Part shown: piece by piece, positions 13,839-25,235 of the stretch | Layout of the letters: each line of letters opens with the position of its first letter | How positions within the stretch are numbered: position 1 is the first letter of the stretch | NCBI GenBank assembly: GCA_905250075.1 | Contig: CAJNOP010000680.1 | Location: forward strand, 49,357 to 113,356 | Length of the DNA: 64,000 nt | Direction: 5' to 3' | Origin: Rotaria sp. Silwood1 | Taxonomy: Eukaryota; Rotifera; Eurotatoria; Philodinida; Philodinidae | The notes under the pieces: generated by a model | Databases searched by the model: none | What the model was told of the DNA's origin: nothing | The model's input: only the letters and a program-made list of their open reading frames with translations | Program-made: the position numbers and the translations under genes

Positions 13839-14002
13839 CAGTTTATGTATATATATCGTATTGATCGTACAGATTGTGTAGGCAAAGCTATAAGACTTTT
13901 AACAAAAGAAGATTTAACTGTATTTTATGAATTAAAAGAAGTTATACTTGAATCATTCGTATTACAATGTCTACCTGAATTACTTAATCATCCCGATGCA
14001 TA
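13839..14002 (+). pseudogene. Orphan 3' exon, family not recognised
   Basis: A strong acceptor (TTCGATTGCAG) is followed by an open frame of about 53 codons containing [20 protein letters not shown] and ending [12 protein letters not shown]. The composition is clearly protein-like. Possible AATAAA signals follow (about 14061 and 14131). No upstream exon is visible between 11.7 and 13.8 kb, so this is either the last exon of a gene whose other exons I missed or a stranded fragment. A TGTGGG palindrome begins about 500 bp downstream. Confidence 0.4.
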
Positions 14003-14513
14003 ATATAAACTTGATTCGATATTTTATTTATTCTTTTTTTCATTAAAATTAGATTTTGACTTAAATAAAAAAAAGACTTTATTTCTTGTATTTGTATTTC
14101 GTTGTGTTTTGTCTTATATTGTACATTATTAATAAAGAAGCATCAGATGAAGAATAAAATAATGACATATGATATATTTCTTTATTTCATGGAAACGAAG
14201 CAGTTTGTTTCTTTCTATTGAGTGACGTTTTTTACTACAATAGACATGTTCTTGCTGCATAATCATATGCCAAAACAAATCTCGTATTGAGTTCCTTTTT
14301 TTTTGTACTGAAAATTCTGCTCAGATTGACATACTTTTCTGAAATAAATAATGATGAACAGTTTTGTATTATATTTGACCGAAGTCTGTAATGATGCTAA
14401 TCATTGTGGTGTTGTTTTAAGGAAGCTTATTGAAACACAATTTTTATAATAAGTGATTCGGATATTTTTGAAATTTGACTTCCAAATTTTATTTATTCTC
14501 TACTCGAAGATAT

Positions 14514-14552
14514 GGGTGTGGGTGTTGATCATCGGTATTTTCACACCCACCC
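14514..14552. repeat. TGTGGG-type palindrome 1
   Basis: G-rich arm GGGTGTGGGTGTT, a 14-base spacer, then C-rich arm TCACACCCACCC. It lies about 100 bp upstream of the first homology of the ART-TPR relic. Confidence 0.75.
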
Positions 14553-14649
14553 TGTCAGCCTATATAGAAAAAAAAAAGCTTTTTATAAAGAATTAAAGTA
14601 TCTCCGTAACTATTTTTGGTATGACCTAAGTGATAGATATTTTTACAGT

Positions 14650-15600
14650 CATCATTTCTATCTCTAAAGACCTGCAACCAGCGGCACGAGAGTATGATGA
14701 AAATATAATGTCAATCAGTTTTGTCACAATCAGTAATGGAAACAACAAGCCAAATCTTAACTGATGGGATTCATCATTGATGTACACTCAAATAGTGAAG
14801 GAAATTTTATTAACCATCGATTTCAAACAACAATACATCGATCAATTTACTAGTTTTTTTTTCATGAATTATTTGCCACGAATTCGAGAGCATTGCAAAA
14901 TGTCCACAAAATCGAACGTGAATACCAAGAACATGTTCCGATATAGTGGTATACATATCCATGTTTTCGTTATTCAATGGTGAATCAATCAGTACGCATG
15001 ATAGAGATCGATCTCATCATTACCATGAGGTTTTTCATTTGAGATCTTCACAGCCAAAACTGCTCAGCTCAATGCTCAACAGTTTGCTGGAGATTCAACT
15101 TCAAATTCATTTACTGTTTGTCGGGGATGAGGACTGTCAGAAGCTGACTTGAATCAAAAGATCAAGATGCAAAGTGAAGTTTTATCATTTAATGATTTTC
15201 TATCAACCAGTGAGAATCCTCAGGTTTTGCTCAGATAGAACCATTTTCTGACATTCGTCATGTTCGTCATTACAAAGAAGAAGAAGAAATTCTCTTCTCC
15301 ATGTATTTCATCTTTCGTATTGGGCAATGAAATAAATCGATGGAAATAATCGACTTTGGGAAGTCGAATTAGCATGGACTAGGGACAATGATTCAGATCT
15401 CTAGGCACTTAATGAGCGTATGCGCAAAGAGATCTTTTTTGCAGAAGAAAGAATGGAATCTTTTGGGTGTGTTATTAATTAAAGTTGAACAACTCGACAA
15501 AACTCAAGAGATATACGCTATTCTGCTTGATGACAACGACTGATTGGAAAAAAGTATATATTTATTACCAGCTCGGAGCTGTGAAGCAGCTTGCACCTAT
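14650..15600 (+). pseudogene. Broken ADP-ribosyltransferase-TPR family gene
   Basis: Short pieces in shifting frames match, in order, the large bdelloid family that joins an NAD:arginine ADP-ribosyltransferase domain to tetratricopeptide repeats. Seen: a SISFV-like stretch near 14710; MYTQIVKEILLTIDF near 14780; an RG...GLSEAD arginine-motif piece near 15120-15150; SFNDFLSTS (the Ser-Thr-Ser motif) near 15195; an acidic EEEE-containing stretch (the Glu motif) near 15280; FRIG and a TRDNDSDL piece near 15320-15400; then the TPR start (IYAILLDDND) near 15530 and YYQLGAVKQ near 15570. Stops and frameshifts separate the pieces, so no active enzyme can be made. Homology stops at both ends close to TGTGGG palindromes. 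The family assignment is from memory of the motif order, without a search. Confidence 0.7.
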
Positions 15601-15636
15601 TTTAGACAATCAAGCAATACCGAGTCGAAGGATTTG

Positions 15637-15750
15637 GAGGTGGTTGTGGGTATATAGATGTGAGTATCTGCTCTTTACTGATAGTCACATCGACACCCCA
15701 GACTCTTAAACTCACACGCATAACCACACCTACACCACACTCATACCCAT
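15637..15750. repeat. TGTGGG-type palindrome 2, degenerate
   Basis: G-rich arm from 15639 (GGTGGTTGTGGGTATATAGA...) is followed by two C-rich blocks (15684-15698 and 15711-15750, with CCACACC, CACCACACTC and TACCCA). Longer and more diverged than the others. It starts about 40 bp after the last TPR homology. Confidence 0.55.
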
Positions 15751-16429
15751 ATGTCTATTCATATTTGTCTTCATACTCTGTTTCGGCCTCTTTAGTCTGT
15801 TTAGCTACTTTTCGATCCTTTAGCTCTATTGTGGAACTCACATATATTTTCGAAGTAAATAGTGAGTGTAAGCTTTGAGTCGAAGATTGCCGACTCACTC
15901 TGATCATCTTCAATACACACCTTAGCAACTCTCTCCTTTTCTACTGAGAAGAGAAAAAAAATTTGTGCGAAACTTTTCAATAAATAAGAAAAACCTTTAC
16001 TGTATAATACTTGTCTTGAGAAACAATGACAGTCTGCAAGCTAATATTCACTTCGCGTATTTTCTATTGCTTTAACGGGGCTCAACACTCTATGTGAGTT
16101 GAGCATTTCAATCTCAAAGGAGTTGTGCCGGGATATGCTTGAATGCGCATGGTTCTTACATCCAAAATGAATAAAAAGAAACTGCATTGACTCAAGCAAC
16201 CTGAAGCAACGAAAGAAAACTAGGGAACTAAAAGAATGTAAAAGATGAAACGTGCAAAATTCATGGTGGCTTGCAGAGTCTAAGAGTAAAACCTGGTGAA
16301 TCGAAATTTTTCTAGACTTTCCAAGTGTCCAACATACTTTTATAATTGAATAAGTAAGTTTAACAAAGAATTATGTTAGAAGGTCTTTTTGGAACAGTAA
16401 CTTTTTAGATCTTTCACAGCTCATAGTTC

Positions 16430-16740
16430 TAAGAATTAGTTCTTTTATTGAGAACTGGGCCTCCAGACCAGTTCTCTTTTTATGAATTGAATCCAGTTAC
16501 CAGTTCTTTCATGCAGAAGAGGACCCGTTGACGAGTTCTTTCTTTTTAGAACTGATCTAGTGTCCGTTTTGTTTCAAATGTTTTTGAGTTATCAATAATG
16601 AAAGTCTATCGATTCCATTCAGTACTTGCTGTAGTTGTCAAAAACGAACTGATTACCACATCTAGTTCTTTAAAAAAGACATGTTCATCATACCCAGTTC
16701 CTTTCAAAAGAACTGGATGAGTGATACTAGTTCAATTCTT
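16430..16740. repeat. Cluster of AGTTCT/AGAACT short palindromic repeats
   Basis: At least eight copies of AGTTCT or its complement, many as AGTTCTTT...AGAACTG pairs, at irregular 20-60 bp spacing. It has no coding sense. It lies just left of the hAT-like element and may be part of an older element whose ends I cannot define. Confidence 0.45.
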
Positions 16741-16818
16741 TGATCAAAAACAGCCAAAGGTCTGTACTTTATTTGCACGATATTTCGAATGTGAGATTGT
16801 TTTAGTGGGAAAAATAGA

Positions 16819-17520
16819 CAGGGTCGGCGTGACCGGGGAAAAGATTACCCTTCCTCTACTCCGAAAAATTTTGACTGGGACCTTCTCCGGTTTTGAAAGT
16901 TTTGAAGATCAACTTTCTCCGATTTTGGAGAAATATGCTAGATAATTTTCTCTAAAGTAGGGAAAAATTCTATCTTGGAGAACATTTTTAGGTACTTTTC
17001 TCTGATTTTCTCCGAATTTGGATTTCGTTCGGTTTTGGAGAAAATTATTCAAAACATTTCTCCGAAAGCGATCGAGAAAATTGCCTAAAAACATTCTGCA
17101 GATTTAGATTTTTTCCGATTTTGAAGGCAATATATGACATAACTTTATGCAAAATCAAAGAAAATCGTTAAATGCATTTCTGCAAAACGGAAGAAAATTG
17201 CCTAAAAACGTTCTCCAAACTTGAATTTATTCCGAATTTCTAGAAAATTGTTTAATGAATTTTTCGAAAGCAGAAAAGTCCAATTTTGGACAAAGTTACT
17301 AGGCAATTTTCTCCCATTTCGGAGAAATTCGTTAGAAATTTTTTCTATACCTAAGAAAATTCAACTTTTGAGAACAGTCTTGAGCAATTTTCTTCAGTTT
17401 TGGAGAAATGCATTATATAACTTTGTCTTCTTGAGATAAAACTTCAGTGTGAAAACAATTTTTCACATTCTACGATTTTAGGACTGATCCCCCTGCTCTG
17501 ACAGCTTCTCGCCGCCCCTG
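16819..17520. mobile_element. hAT-like non-autonomous element, 702 bp
   Basis: Ends CAGGGTCGGCG and CGCCGCCCCTG form an 11-bp TIR with one mismatch. The flanks AAAATAGA (16811-16818) and GAAATAGA (17521-17528) match at 7 of 8 positions, fitting an 8-bp target duplication. The interior consists of many degenerate copies of a TTCTCC...TTTTGGAGAAAATT unit in both orientations. No transposase is visible. Small frames inside are artefacts of the repeat. Confidence 0.7.
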
Positions 17521-17528
17521 GAAATAGA

Positions 17529-18866
17529 TTTCTATGAATGTTTATTGACTAATGTCCGATAGCAATAGATATCTTATAGGATGATGAACTATCTGATGGA
17601 AAAGATTTTTTTTAGACTTTTTCCAGATAGAGCCTAGTCCGTTTATAATGCCGACACAGTACTGTTTGATTTTTCATATGATTCCGCGTGGCAATGAATG
17701 GGTTCAGATTACATCGTTCAGTTCCTTACTCATTCTGGTTATTGGAATCATCCGTGGAAGAGATCTTTTCCTCTGAGTTTTTGCCGTATATAGACATCGG
17801 AATCAAAGACCTGGGACTGGCATGTCGACATTAAAGACACGTCTGTTTAAGAGCCTAGTTGTAATTAACAACTCATTTCTTTTTTTCATTATTTGTTTTT
17901 GAAAATAAATAATTTGATTTAATTCAATTTGTTTTTCCTATCCAACAATGTAGTTTGAATTGACTTTTCATTTGTTCAATAATGAAATAGTTAGTTTTTC
18001 TGAAAAACATATACGATGACAATTAATCCGGTTTTTTGTCAATCTTCTCTCAATTTCTTTTGTGTTTCTAAACGAGATCATCATTTAGAACGATACTTTT
18101 TTCATCGAACGAGGTATAATCTAAAATAGTTTGACGTAGAATGAAGGCAACATAAAACGACAAGTAAAAGTGTCCAAATAGTTTGTCTTGCGTAGGAAAT
18201 CAAGCAGTTCGTAAAAGAAACCTCAAAATCCTTATAAAAACATTCTCGAAAGAATTTTTTTCGTAGAACGACGTAGGGATTTTGTCGTACAAAATGCTAC
18301 AATATGATGTAATCAAAGTCAAGGAAATATTTTCTCTTCGTTGCAAAATATGCAGATGGCGATGGCAATCCTAACAATATTCCAACCATTTTTTTTGTGT
18401 ATTGTAAATGGACTCCGATACATTTTTGTCAATAACACTGTTATTTTGCTTTTTTTTTGTTTCTTACATTTGAGCTTGTGCATCAACTGAAGTGTGACGC
18501 TTTAAAAAAACGAACGAGCCGTTATGTAAGTATACACGGTTAGACACGGTTTATACACGGATCCTTTATACACTTATCCTTTTACGCTTTGTTACCTCAC
18601 CATGTGCGTAAGATATAATGTTTTTTCTTGTTTTGGTTATATGAAACAGATAGCAACTATTTTACTTTATTATGTAAAATTACATTTAGGTCCTCTTTAG
18701 TTCCTACATATTTCATCTCATGCCATACTTCAAAAGCTTCAAAAGGGTTTACATGATTTACTGCCGTGTAAACATTTGTTTACAAATAGATCTTTTTTTT
18801 ATAAGAAGTTATATGATTAAGTTCGATAAGTCTAATGATCACAATGGAATATTTTATTTTGTTTCC
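17529..18866. other. No recognisable gene
   Basis: Non-coding-looking DNA between the hAT-like element and the satellite array. A few imperfect repeats of TACACGG near 18530-18560. Nothing else seen. Confidence 0.4.
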
Positions 18867-19690
18867 TATGTCAAAAGTTTATTTTTCATCTCAAACGTTC
18901 GTAAAACTACGTTGAAATCTAACTATAGTTCGTAATGAGCTTTAAAATAAAACTAGTGTATGTCAAAGTTTTATTTTTCTTGTCAAACGTTTGTAAAAGT
19001 TCATTGAAATCTAGCTATAGTTAGTAATGAACTTTAAAAAAAAAATTGTTCTATGTCAAAAGTATGTTTTTCATGTCAAACGTTCGTAAAAATCTATTAA
19101 AATCTAACTATAGTTCGTAATGACCTCTTCCAAAAAAAACTATTCTATGTCTTAGGTTTATTTTTAAGCTCAGACCTTTGTAAAACTGGATTAAAAGATA
19201 ACTATAGTTCGTAATGAAGTTTATGAAAAAAAACTTATTTTATGTCAAAAGTTTATTTTTCATATCAAACGTTGGTAAAAATCTGTTAAAATCTAACTAT
19301 AGTTCGTAATGACCTCTTCCAAAAAAAACTATTCTATGTCATAGGTTTATTTTTTAGCTCAGATCTTTGTAAAACTGGATTAAAAGATAACTATAGTTCG
19401 TAATGAACTTTTCGAAAAAAAAACTATTCTATGTCAAAGGTTTATTTTTCATGTCAAACGTTCGTCAAAATGTATTAAAATCTAACTATAGTTCGTAATG
19501 AAGTTTATGAAAAAAAACTTATTCTATGTCAAAAGTTTATTTTTCATGTCAAACATGGGTAAAAATCTGTTAAAATCTAACTATAGTTAGTAATGAAGTT
19601 TATGAAAAAAACTATTTTATGTCAAAAGTTTATTTTTCATGTCAAACATTCGTAAAAATCTATTAAAATCTAACTATAGTTCGTATATTT
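18867..19690. repeat. Satellite array, unit about 94 bp, about nine copies
   Basis: The marker TAACTATAGTTCGTAATGA recurs at about 94-96 bp steps from 18918 to 19670, joined to TATGTCAAAAGTTTATTTTTC and CAAACGTTCGTAAAA. Two variant units (one with GACCTCTTCC, one with AGCTCAGA and TGGATTAAAAGATAAC) alternate twice between about 19100 and 19400, a short higher-order pattern of about 190 bp. Confidence 0.9.
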
Positions 19691-20324
19691 TTTTTAGGTT
19701 TTTTCACTAATGGATTTTCATTTCTAATATTTCTCTAATGATTTGCTATTAAATATATTAAATCAAGCGATTTAGTATATTGCTAAGTTTACTAAATAGA
19801 ATGGTACTATTGTAATGTATTACTGATTTTTCTTAATGGTATGTTGTGATCATTAGCTTATCTTAACTATAAATCATATAACTTATCAATTTTGATAAAT
19901 AATTGTTAATTGTGTAGATGTGAGACTTTTATTTTATATTTTTAATAATTTTTTTTAATGTGTAGATGTATTGATATAAAAAAACCCATAAAGATCAATA
20001 ATCATGTTTACGAAACAAAAGATAAACGCGCCTTTTATGAAATTGATTCATTATTGTTAATTAGAAAAATTCATATATAAACCATTGATAAATTGAACTT
20101 TTAAATTTTAGAAAAAAAATGTAATAATATATATTAAAAAATATAAATAGAGGAGTAAGCAAAAAGAAATGATTAAAGAAGAGGAGAGAGAAGTATATGC
20201 AATGAATTTGTTTTATGATTAAACATTGTAAGAAATAATTTATGAATCTATTATCCTTTAGCGAATAAAAGATTTGTATATTAATAAATAGAACATATAT
20301 TATTTAAATGAAAAAAAAAATAGT
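19691..20324. other. AT-rich spacer
   Basis: Between the satellite and the PrimPol relic. Long A and T runs. No gene or repeat recognised. Confidence 0.4.
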
Positions 20325-21904
20325 TTATTTTATTTTTTTCCAAGACAATATAGTATTGTTACATTCAGGATCTTTACATCGAATGCTGTATGTATAGGTT
20401 TTACTATTTATGATGATAGCTACGTTGTTATGTTGATGATGATCTTTTTTCTTTGAACAATATTTATAATGACCTGCTATATTGAAAAATAATAAACTTT
20501 TATTGTAAGTTCCTCTAATACATGAATGTATATAGCCTTGATGAGATGGATCAGATGTAATGATGTTCTGAACAAAAGTAATAAATATTTGAACATCAGG
20601 TATAGATAAATCTAGTTTATTAGATTTATTTAGATGTAATGAAGAAGAGAAATTTTGATTTGTATTAGTATTTATATCTAGATTAAGAAAATATGAATGC
20701 TCTATGTGATCATTAATTAATTTAATACTTAATAAATTTTGTGGAATTGTAGTTGTTGAATTAGAATTAGAATAAGGTGGAAAATGAATTATAAAATTTT
20801 TATTTTTGAAATAAATTTTTGGTATTTGATGATCTTCAATTAATGAAATTAATGATTTTTTAAGAATATCACTGGATGAATATTGTAGCGAAGAATCAAA
20901 AGGAAATGTAGTTGATGGAATAAGGGGATTGTTTTTTCCGTATTTTACACTATTAAATAAATGAAATTGTTGGTTTTTTCAATAAACATTTATATCAATC
21001 GCTGTAGTTCATTTATCTGCTGCACTTCGTACAAGCAAATATGAAATATCAGCAATTGAAACATAAGGAATGGATATTGTACATGAAGTACAATGTTTTC
21101 GTAGTATACTGACATATGCAGCTAAGATTTGAATTAAATTTGATATTGTACAGGGTTCTGGTGGTGAATTGATATTAAACATTGTACATTTATGTTGAAT
21201 AATTGAGAATAGAAGAAAATGAATAATAGCTTTGAGAAACATACCAAGAGTTGATACATTTTCAAATAAAAATTGGTGGTTTCGAATGTATAAAATGATA
21301 GGATATCTTTTCGTTTGTTGATCTAATAACAAAAAAGCAAAGATATAATCGATTAATTGCGAAAAATAAATATAGATGAAATTTAATCAATATAATTCTA
21401 TTTTGGAAAGAGAGAGAGACAGAGAGAGAGTAATAAAAAAATTGTATGGCATGTTAAAAAAAATATGATCACTTACGCTTGTAAAACTAGAAATTGTTTT
21501 AAAATCTTTTGTGTATAAATTTCGATTGTATCAATAGTATCATTTGGAATATTTAGAAAATAGTAAAGTATTTTAAGAGAAGATATAGGACCAATATAAT
21601 GATTTTCTATATCAAGATTTTGTCGATGAAGTACTCATAATCAATATATGTTTTTGACAGGCTTTGATAGAGAAATAACTTCATATAAAGTTCGATCGGA
21701 TACAGGACAATGTTGAAATAACGTTATTAGTTGTTCAATGGTAAGACGACAAAATTGTCGGGATTTATTTTCTTTTTCTATACTTATACAAATATCATTT
21801 GTTATATTATTTTGATCGGATGGTTCATTAGTTAAGTCATTTATATGATGAGTTATTATACTATGTGGAAAAAGTTTTTTGATTAAATTGTGAATAAAGT
21901 CCAT
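20325..21904 (-). pseudogene. Decayed PrimPol (archaeo-eukaryotic primase) gene
   Basis: The pieces follow the order of eukaryotic PrimPol, a nuclear/mitochondrial enzyme that reprimes stalled forks. N-terminal exon (from ATG 21904) ends with RTLYEVISLSKPV, like the RHFYEVI stretch of PrimPol. The catalytic DxE motif follows as DYE, but in a different frame (about 21635-21650). The second motif appears as EKISYHF (SxH) after a roughly 125-bp intron. A stretch like FENVSTLGMFLKA is again frame-shifted. The third motif (AIDINVY) is followed by an in-frame TGA at 20979-20981. The last exon is open for over 200 codons and carries the UL52-type zinc site (SCIRGT, AGHYKYC, RCKDPEC), ending at 20325. 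At least three frame changes and one stop mean no intact enzyme, unless homopolymer errors in the assembly explain the shifts, since two of them sit in A runs. Confidence 0.72.
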
Positions 21905-22169
21905 GATGTATTTATTATTAATATATGATTATATAGGTTATTAGATATTAATTTCAAATGAAAATATTATTAGGCACTTAAAAAATATATATTATTATAC
22001 ATAAATGGTGTCTTAGAAATTAATTTTTTAAAAATATTCTGTTTAATAGTATGGTATTCGAGAAAAAAAGGTATCTTGGTCAAGAAAAAAAATAAAGCAT
22101 TGATTTTAATATTGATTCGTCGTTTTTTTTTGAAGTAAAACAAAATATCAATTAGTTAATTATTTAAAG

Positions 22170-22720
22170 AATATGCCCAGGTCGAACTCACCCAATCAGA
22201 TCCGATGGGATTCAACACCATCCGACAGTTTCCGATAATTGGATCCGATGGGATTCTGACTGTCGGAAGCGCTACCCAGGTCAAACGACCCCAGTCGGAT
22301 CTCGCCAGTTCGGAATAATTTCGGTCGGATCCGGTCCTATATTTGTCGGATTCCCATCAGCCGGATTCCGGTCCGGATTTAATCGGAATTCGATGGAACA
22401 CGATGAAATCCGGGCTGGATCAGGTCGGATTTTATCACATTCCGTCGAATTCCGATGAAATCCGGACCGGAATCCGGCTGATGGGAATCCGACAAAAACC
22501 TTGTCGGATCCGATCGGTTTTTTATGAAAGATGTCGGATTCCGATGAAATCCGAGGCGGATCCGATCGTTTTCGATCGAATCTACAGGTCGGATTGAATC
22601 TCCTGGGTACATTATTCGTTAATTTTCGACGATTTCCGATGTCGGATTCTGTCGGATTCCGACGACAGGATCCGGTGAGATCCAATAGTCGGATCCGACG
22701 AAATTAAGTTAAGATTAATG
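22170..22720. repeat. GGATCCGA-type palindromic repeat block
   Basis: Dense short repeats of TCGGATTCCGA, GGATCCGAT and GATGAAATCCG in both orientations, much richer in G+C than its surroundings. It contains a perfect 37-bp inverted repeat (22344-22380 with 22458-22494); similarity of the arms continues inward another 18 bases or so. Overlapping open frames on both strands across it are by-products of the repeat. No element ends could be fixed. Confidence 0.75.
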
Positions 22721-23583
22721 TCCCATCCCTAGTAGACATATCTCGATTGATGGATATTAAAATATATCATGGTATTATCACGCAACGACAGCTAGTTCTG
22801 TATTAGGTACTGTAATAAGTAGTCTACTACCTAAAACATGGAGAATAATATTATTTCAAATAAATAATGCTGTTTTTTATTAAATGATTTAAATGTGTAT
22901 TAATACTAAAAGCATTCAAAAAACAAAAAAAAAACAAATAGAATTCTCTTCGTCTAGAGAAAAATTTCTACGATAACGAAAAATTTTAATATCATCTGAA
23001 ATTCTAAAAATAATCGATTTGTTGATGACTGTCATGTTTAACGTAATATTTTTCTTTTTATTTACTTTATTTTATTAGTCAGTAAATATATAATGTTTTG
23101 TTTTATTGACAATTCGTCATAGATTTCTATGACTCTTATAGTGAAGTAGAATACTATAAGTAGATTTATCAATTAATTTAAAAAGAAAAAAGAGAAAATA
23201 GTAAGTGCTTAATAAAATTCAACTAGAAACATATATATGTAGACAAACGATAACACTTTATATGTATTTTTTTTTGCTTAAAAAATTTAAGAACATATTA
23301 TTAATAGTCAAGGAATTTCAAATTAAAATAAATGATTCAATAATCACATTAATACTGTTGTATAACTATATTATATATTATGATATACAATTATTTTTAT
23401 TAAAGAATTTATTTCAAGAAAACTAAAATTCTATCAAATCTGTCCTATATAGATATAGACTCATGAGTTGTATAGATTTTATTTGCCATTTTTTTCCTTT
23501 AAATATCATCATTTTTTAAACCTTTTTTATGTGATATAATACATTGATTCATTTTTATTATATTATATTAATCAATATATTAC
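22721..23583. other. No recognisable gene
   Basis: Very AT-rich. The only frame of note (23205-23426) is Ile/Leu/Tyr/Lys-rich and looks random. Confidence 0.4.
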
Positions 23584-23591
23584 ATTATAAT

Positions 23592-23754
23592 CAGAGATGT
23601 GCTTCAAAAAAAAACGTGGAGGGATGAAAAACGTTCTTTTTCCATTTTATGATCTTTTTTCTGAATAAAATGTATGATTTTCGCTGGGAAAAACTGAAAA
23701 TGTTTTAAACATGAAAGGGTGCGCACCCCGCACACCATGCGCCGCACATCCCTG
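23592..23754. mobile_element. hAT-type MITE, 163 bp
   Basis: Ends CAGAGATGTGC and GCACATCCCTG make an 11-bp TIR with one mismatch, flanked by an exact 8-bp duplication ATTATAAT (23584-23591 and 23755-23762). Near the right end it carries a GC-rich GGGTGCGCACCCCGCAC stretch. Non-coding. Confidence 0.85.
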
Positions 23755-24599
23755 ATTATAATTTTATATAAAATTGGTATTGTATTTCGAAACAAGAATA
23801 TTTATCATAACTTATTAAATTCTGATGAATTTATAAAACAATTTGATTCATCTAGTCCACTAAAACTCACAGCATAAATATGTATATATCGACACAATAA
23901 GAGTCGATTTATTTCATTTTTTTTAATCGATTGATGCTAAAAGAGCAATTCAGTACTGAAACGTAAAACTTCATTTTTTACACGAATATTATATCGTATA
24001 TAGGAGAATAACATTCAAATGTTTTTTTCCTATTATAAAAAGAGCAGATTCGAGCTAAAATATAAATCCAACAACTATTCCATATAATTTTCTTTTTTCT
24101 AAATTGCTTAAATCCTTAGTAAGAGCAAAGGGGGGGGGGGGTGGGCGGGGTGAAAAAGACCATAAAAGGAAAAATAGTTGTGAACAAATAAATATGTTAA
24201 TTAATTTTTTTTAGAATTCGCATGAAAGCAAAGCGCGCCTTATGAAAATTGTTTACGGCAGTAAATTCTGTACACGCTTCAAAGTAGTATATCAGAAAAA
24301 AGCACTGCAACGGCGGACGTTAGATGCCGTTGGATTCGAAGATATACTTAATAGATAGACCTTTTGGTTCAAAAAAACACTCAAGTATAACTTCGAACGA
24401 ATAACAACAAGTCGTTTGGTCTCCACAACACGGTACTTCTCCCCATTTTCATTCAGATCTCAACAAGGAAAAGAATATTTTTAGCAAAAGAGTCATCGAA
24501 GTCATTGTTTGATGTGTATTGGTACTTATTCGGCGTAGAGTTTAGGAGAGGTTCGTCAGAAGACTACCAAAGCTTGTCTATAACTAAGAGTATCGCTTT

Positions 24600-25235
24600 A
24601 ATTTTACTTGAAAAGTTATGTTAAAGTAACACACTTTGAACTTTAACTCTAAAAAATTCAAGTTGAATGCTATTATGTACAATGCTCCGAGTAATCAGCG
24701 TTGATTTTTTTTTCTTAAAGTTATCTTTGTTTTCTTAGCAAAATCATTGCTTCGGGCCATCTTTCATATGAACCTAATAGCAATATGCTTTGATCTCAAA
24801 ATATGAAGGAAAAACTCTGCTTAAACATGATTGGCTGATAGCTTTTCTCTAAAGACCAATCAAATGCAAGAAAACTGTTTCTCTGCTATTTTAAAAAGAA
24901 AAAATAGAGCTCGTCGGGTCATATTAAAGAGGACACTGAAAAACTCTCAATACTTCCAAACCACATCATGTTTTGTCCTCACCATAGAAGAAAAAAACGC
25001 TACTGAAATCCAATAGGTTGACATCGAAAAGAGTCCAGCTGATCAAATTTAATCAGGGCTTTTTTTTCTATTGTCAGAACAAAGCATGATGTTTTTTTTC
25101 TTCTTAAAATAGCAAAAAACAACTTCCACACATCTGATTGATCAGTAACGAAATGTAAATATTGGTAATATACTTTAATTTTTTTAAAGTTAAAGTTTTT
25201 AAATGTGTTACTTTGCCTCTAACTGTAACATATGA
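24600..25235. repeat. Imperfect foldback element, about 640 bp
   Basis: Outer arms share AAAGTAACACA...AACTTTAACT (24618-24655 and, reversed, about 25180-25215). Further in, GCTATTTTAAAAAG matches its reverse at 25104-25117, and around the centre (about 25020) ACATCATGTTTTGTCCT pairs with the reverse of the stretch at 25075-25092. The left arm has an extra segment of about 150 bp. No ORF of note. Confidence 0.5.

Noticed and set aside
22281..22685. Overlapping open frames of 77-134 codons on both strands
   Set aside because: All lie in the GGATCCGA repeat block; their proteins are repeated Arg/Pro/Asp/Ser strings produced by the repeat.
24130..24151. Run of G with TGGGCGGGG
   Set aside because: A single-strand G run with no facing C-rich arm; a homopolymer rather than another TGTGGG palindrome.
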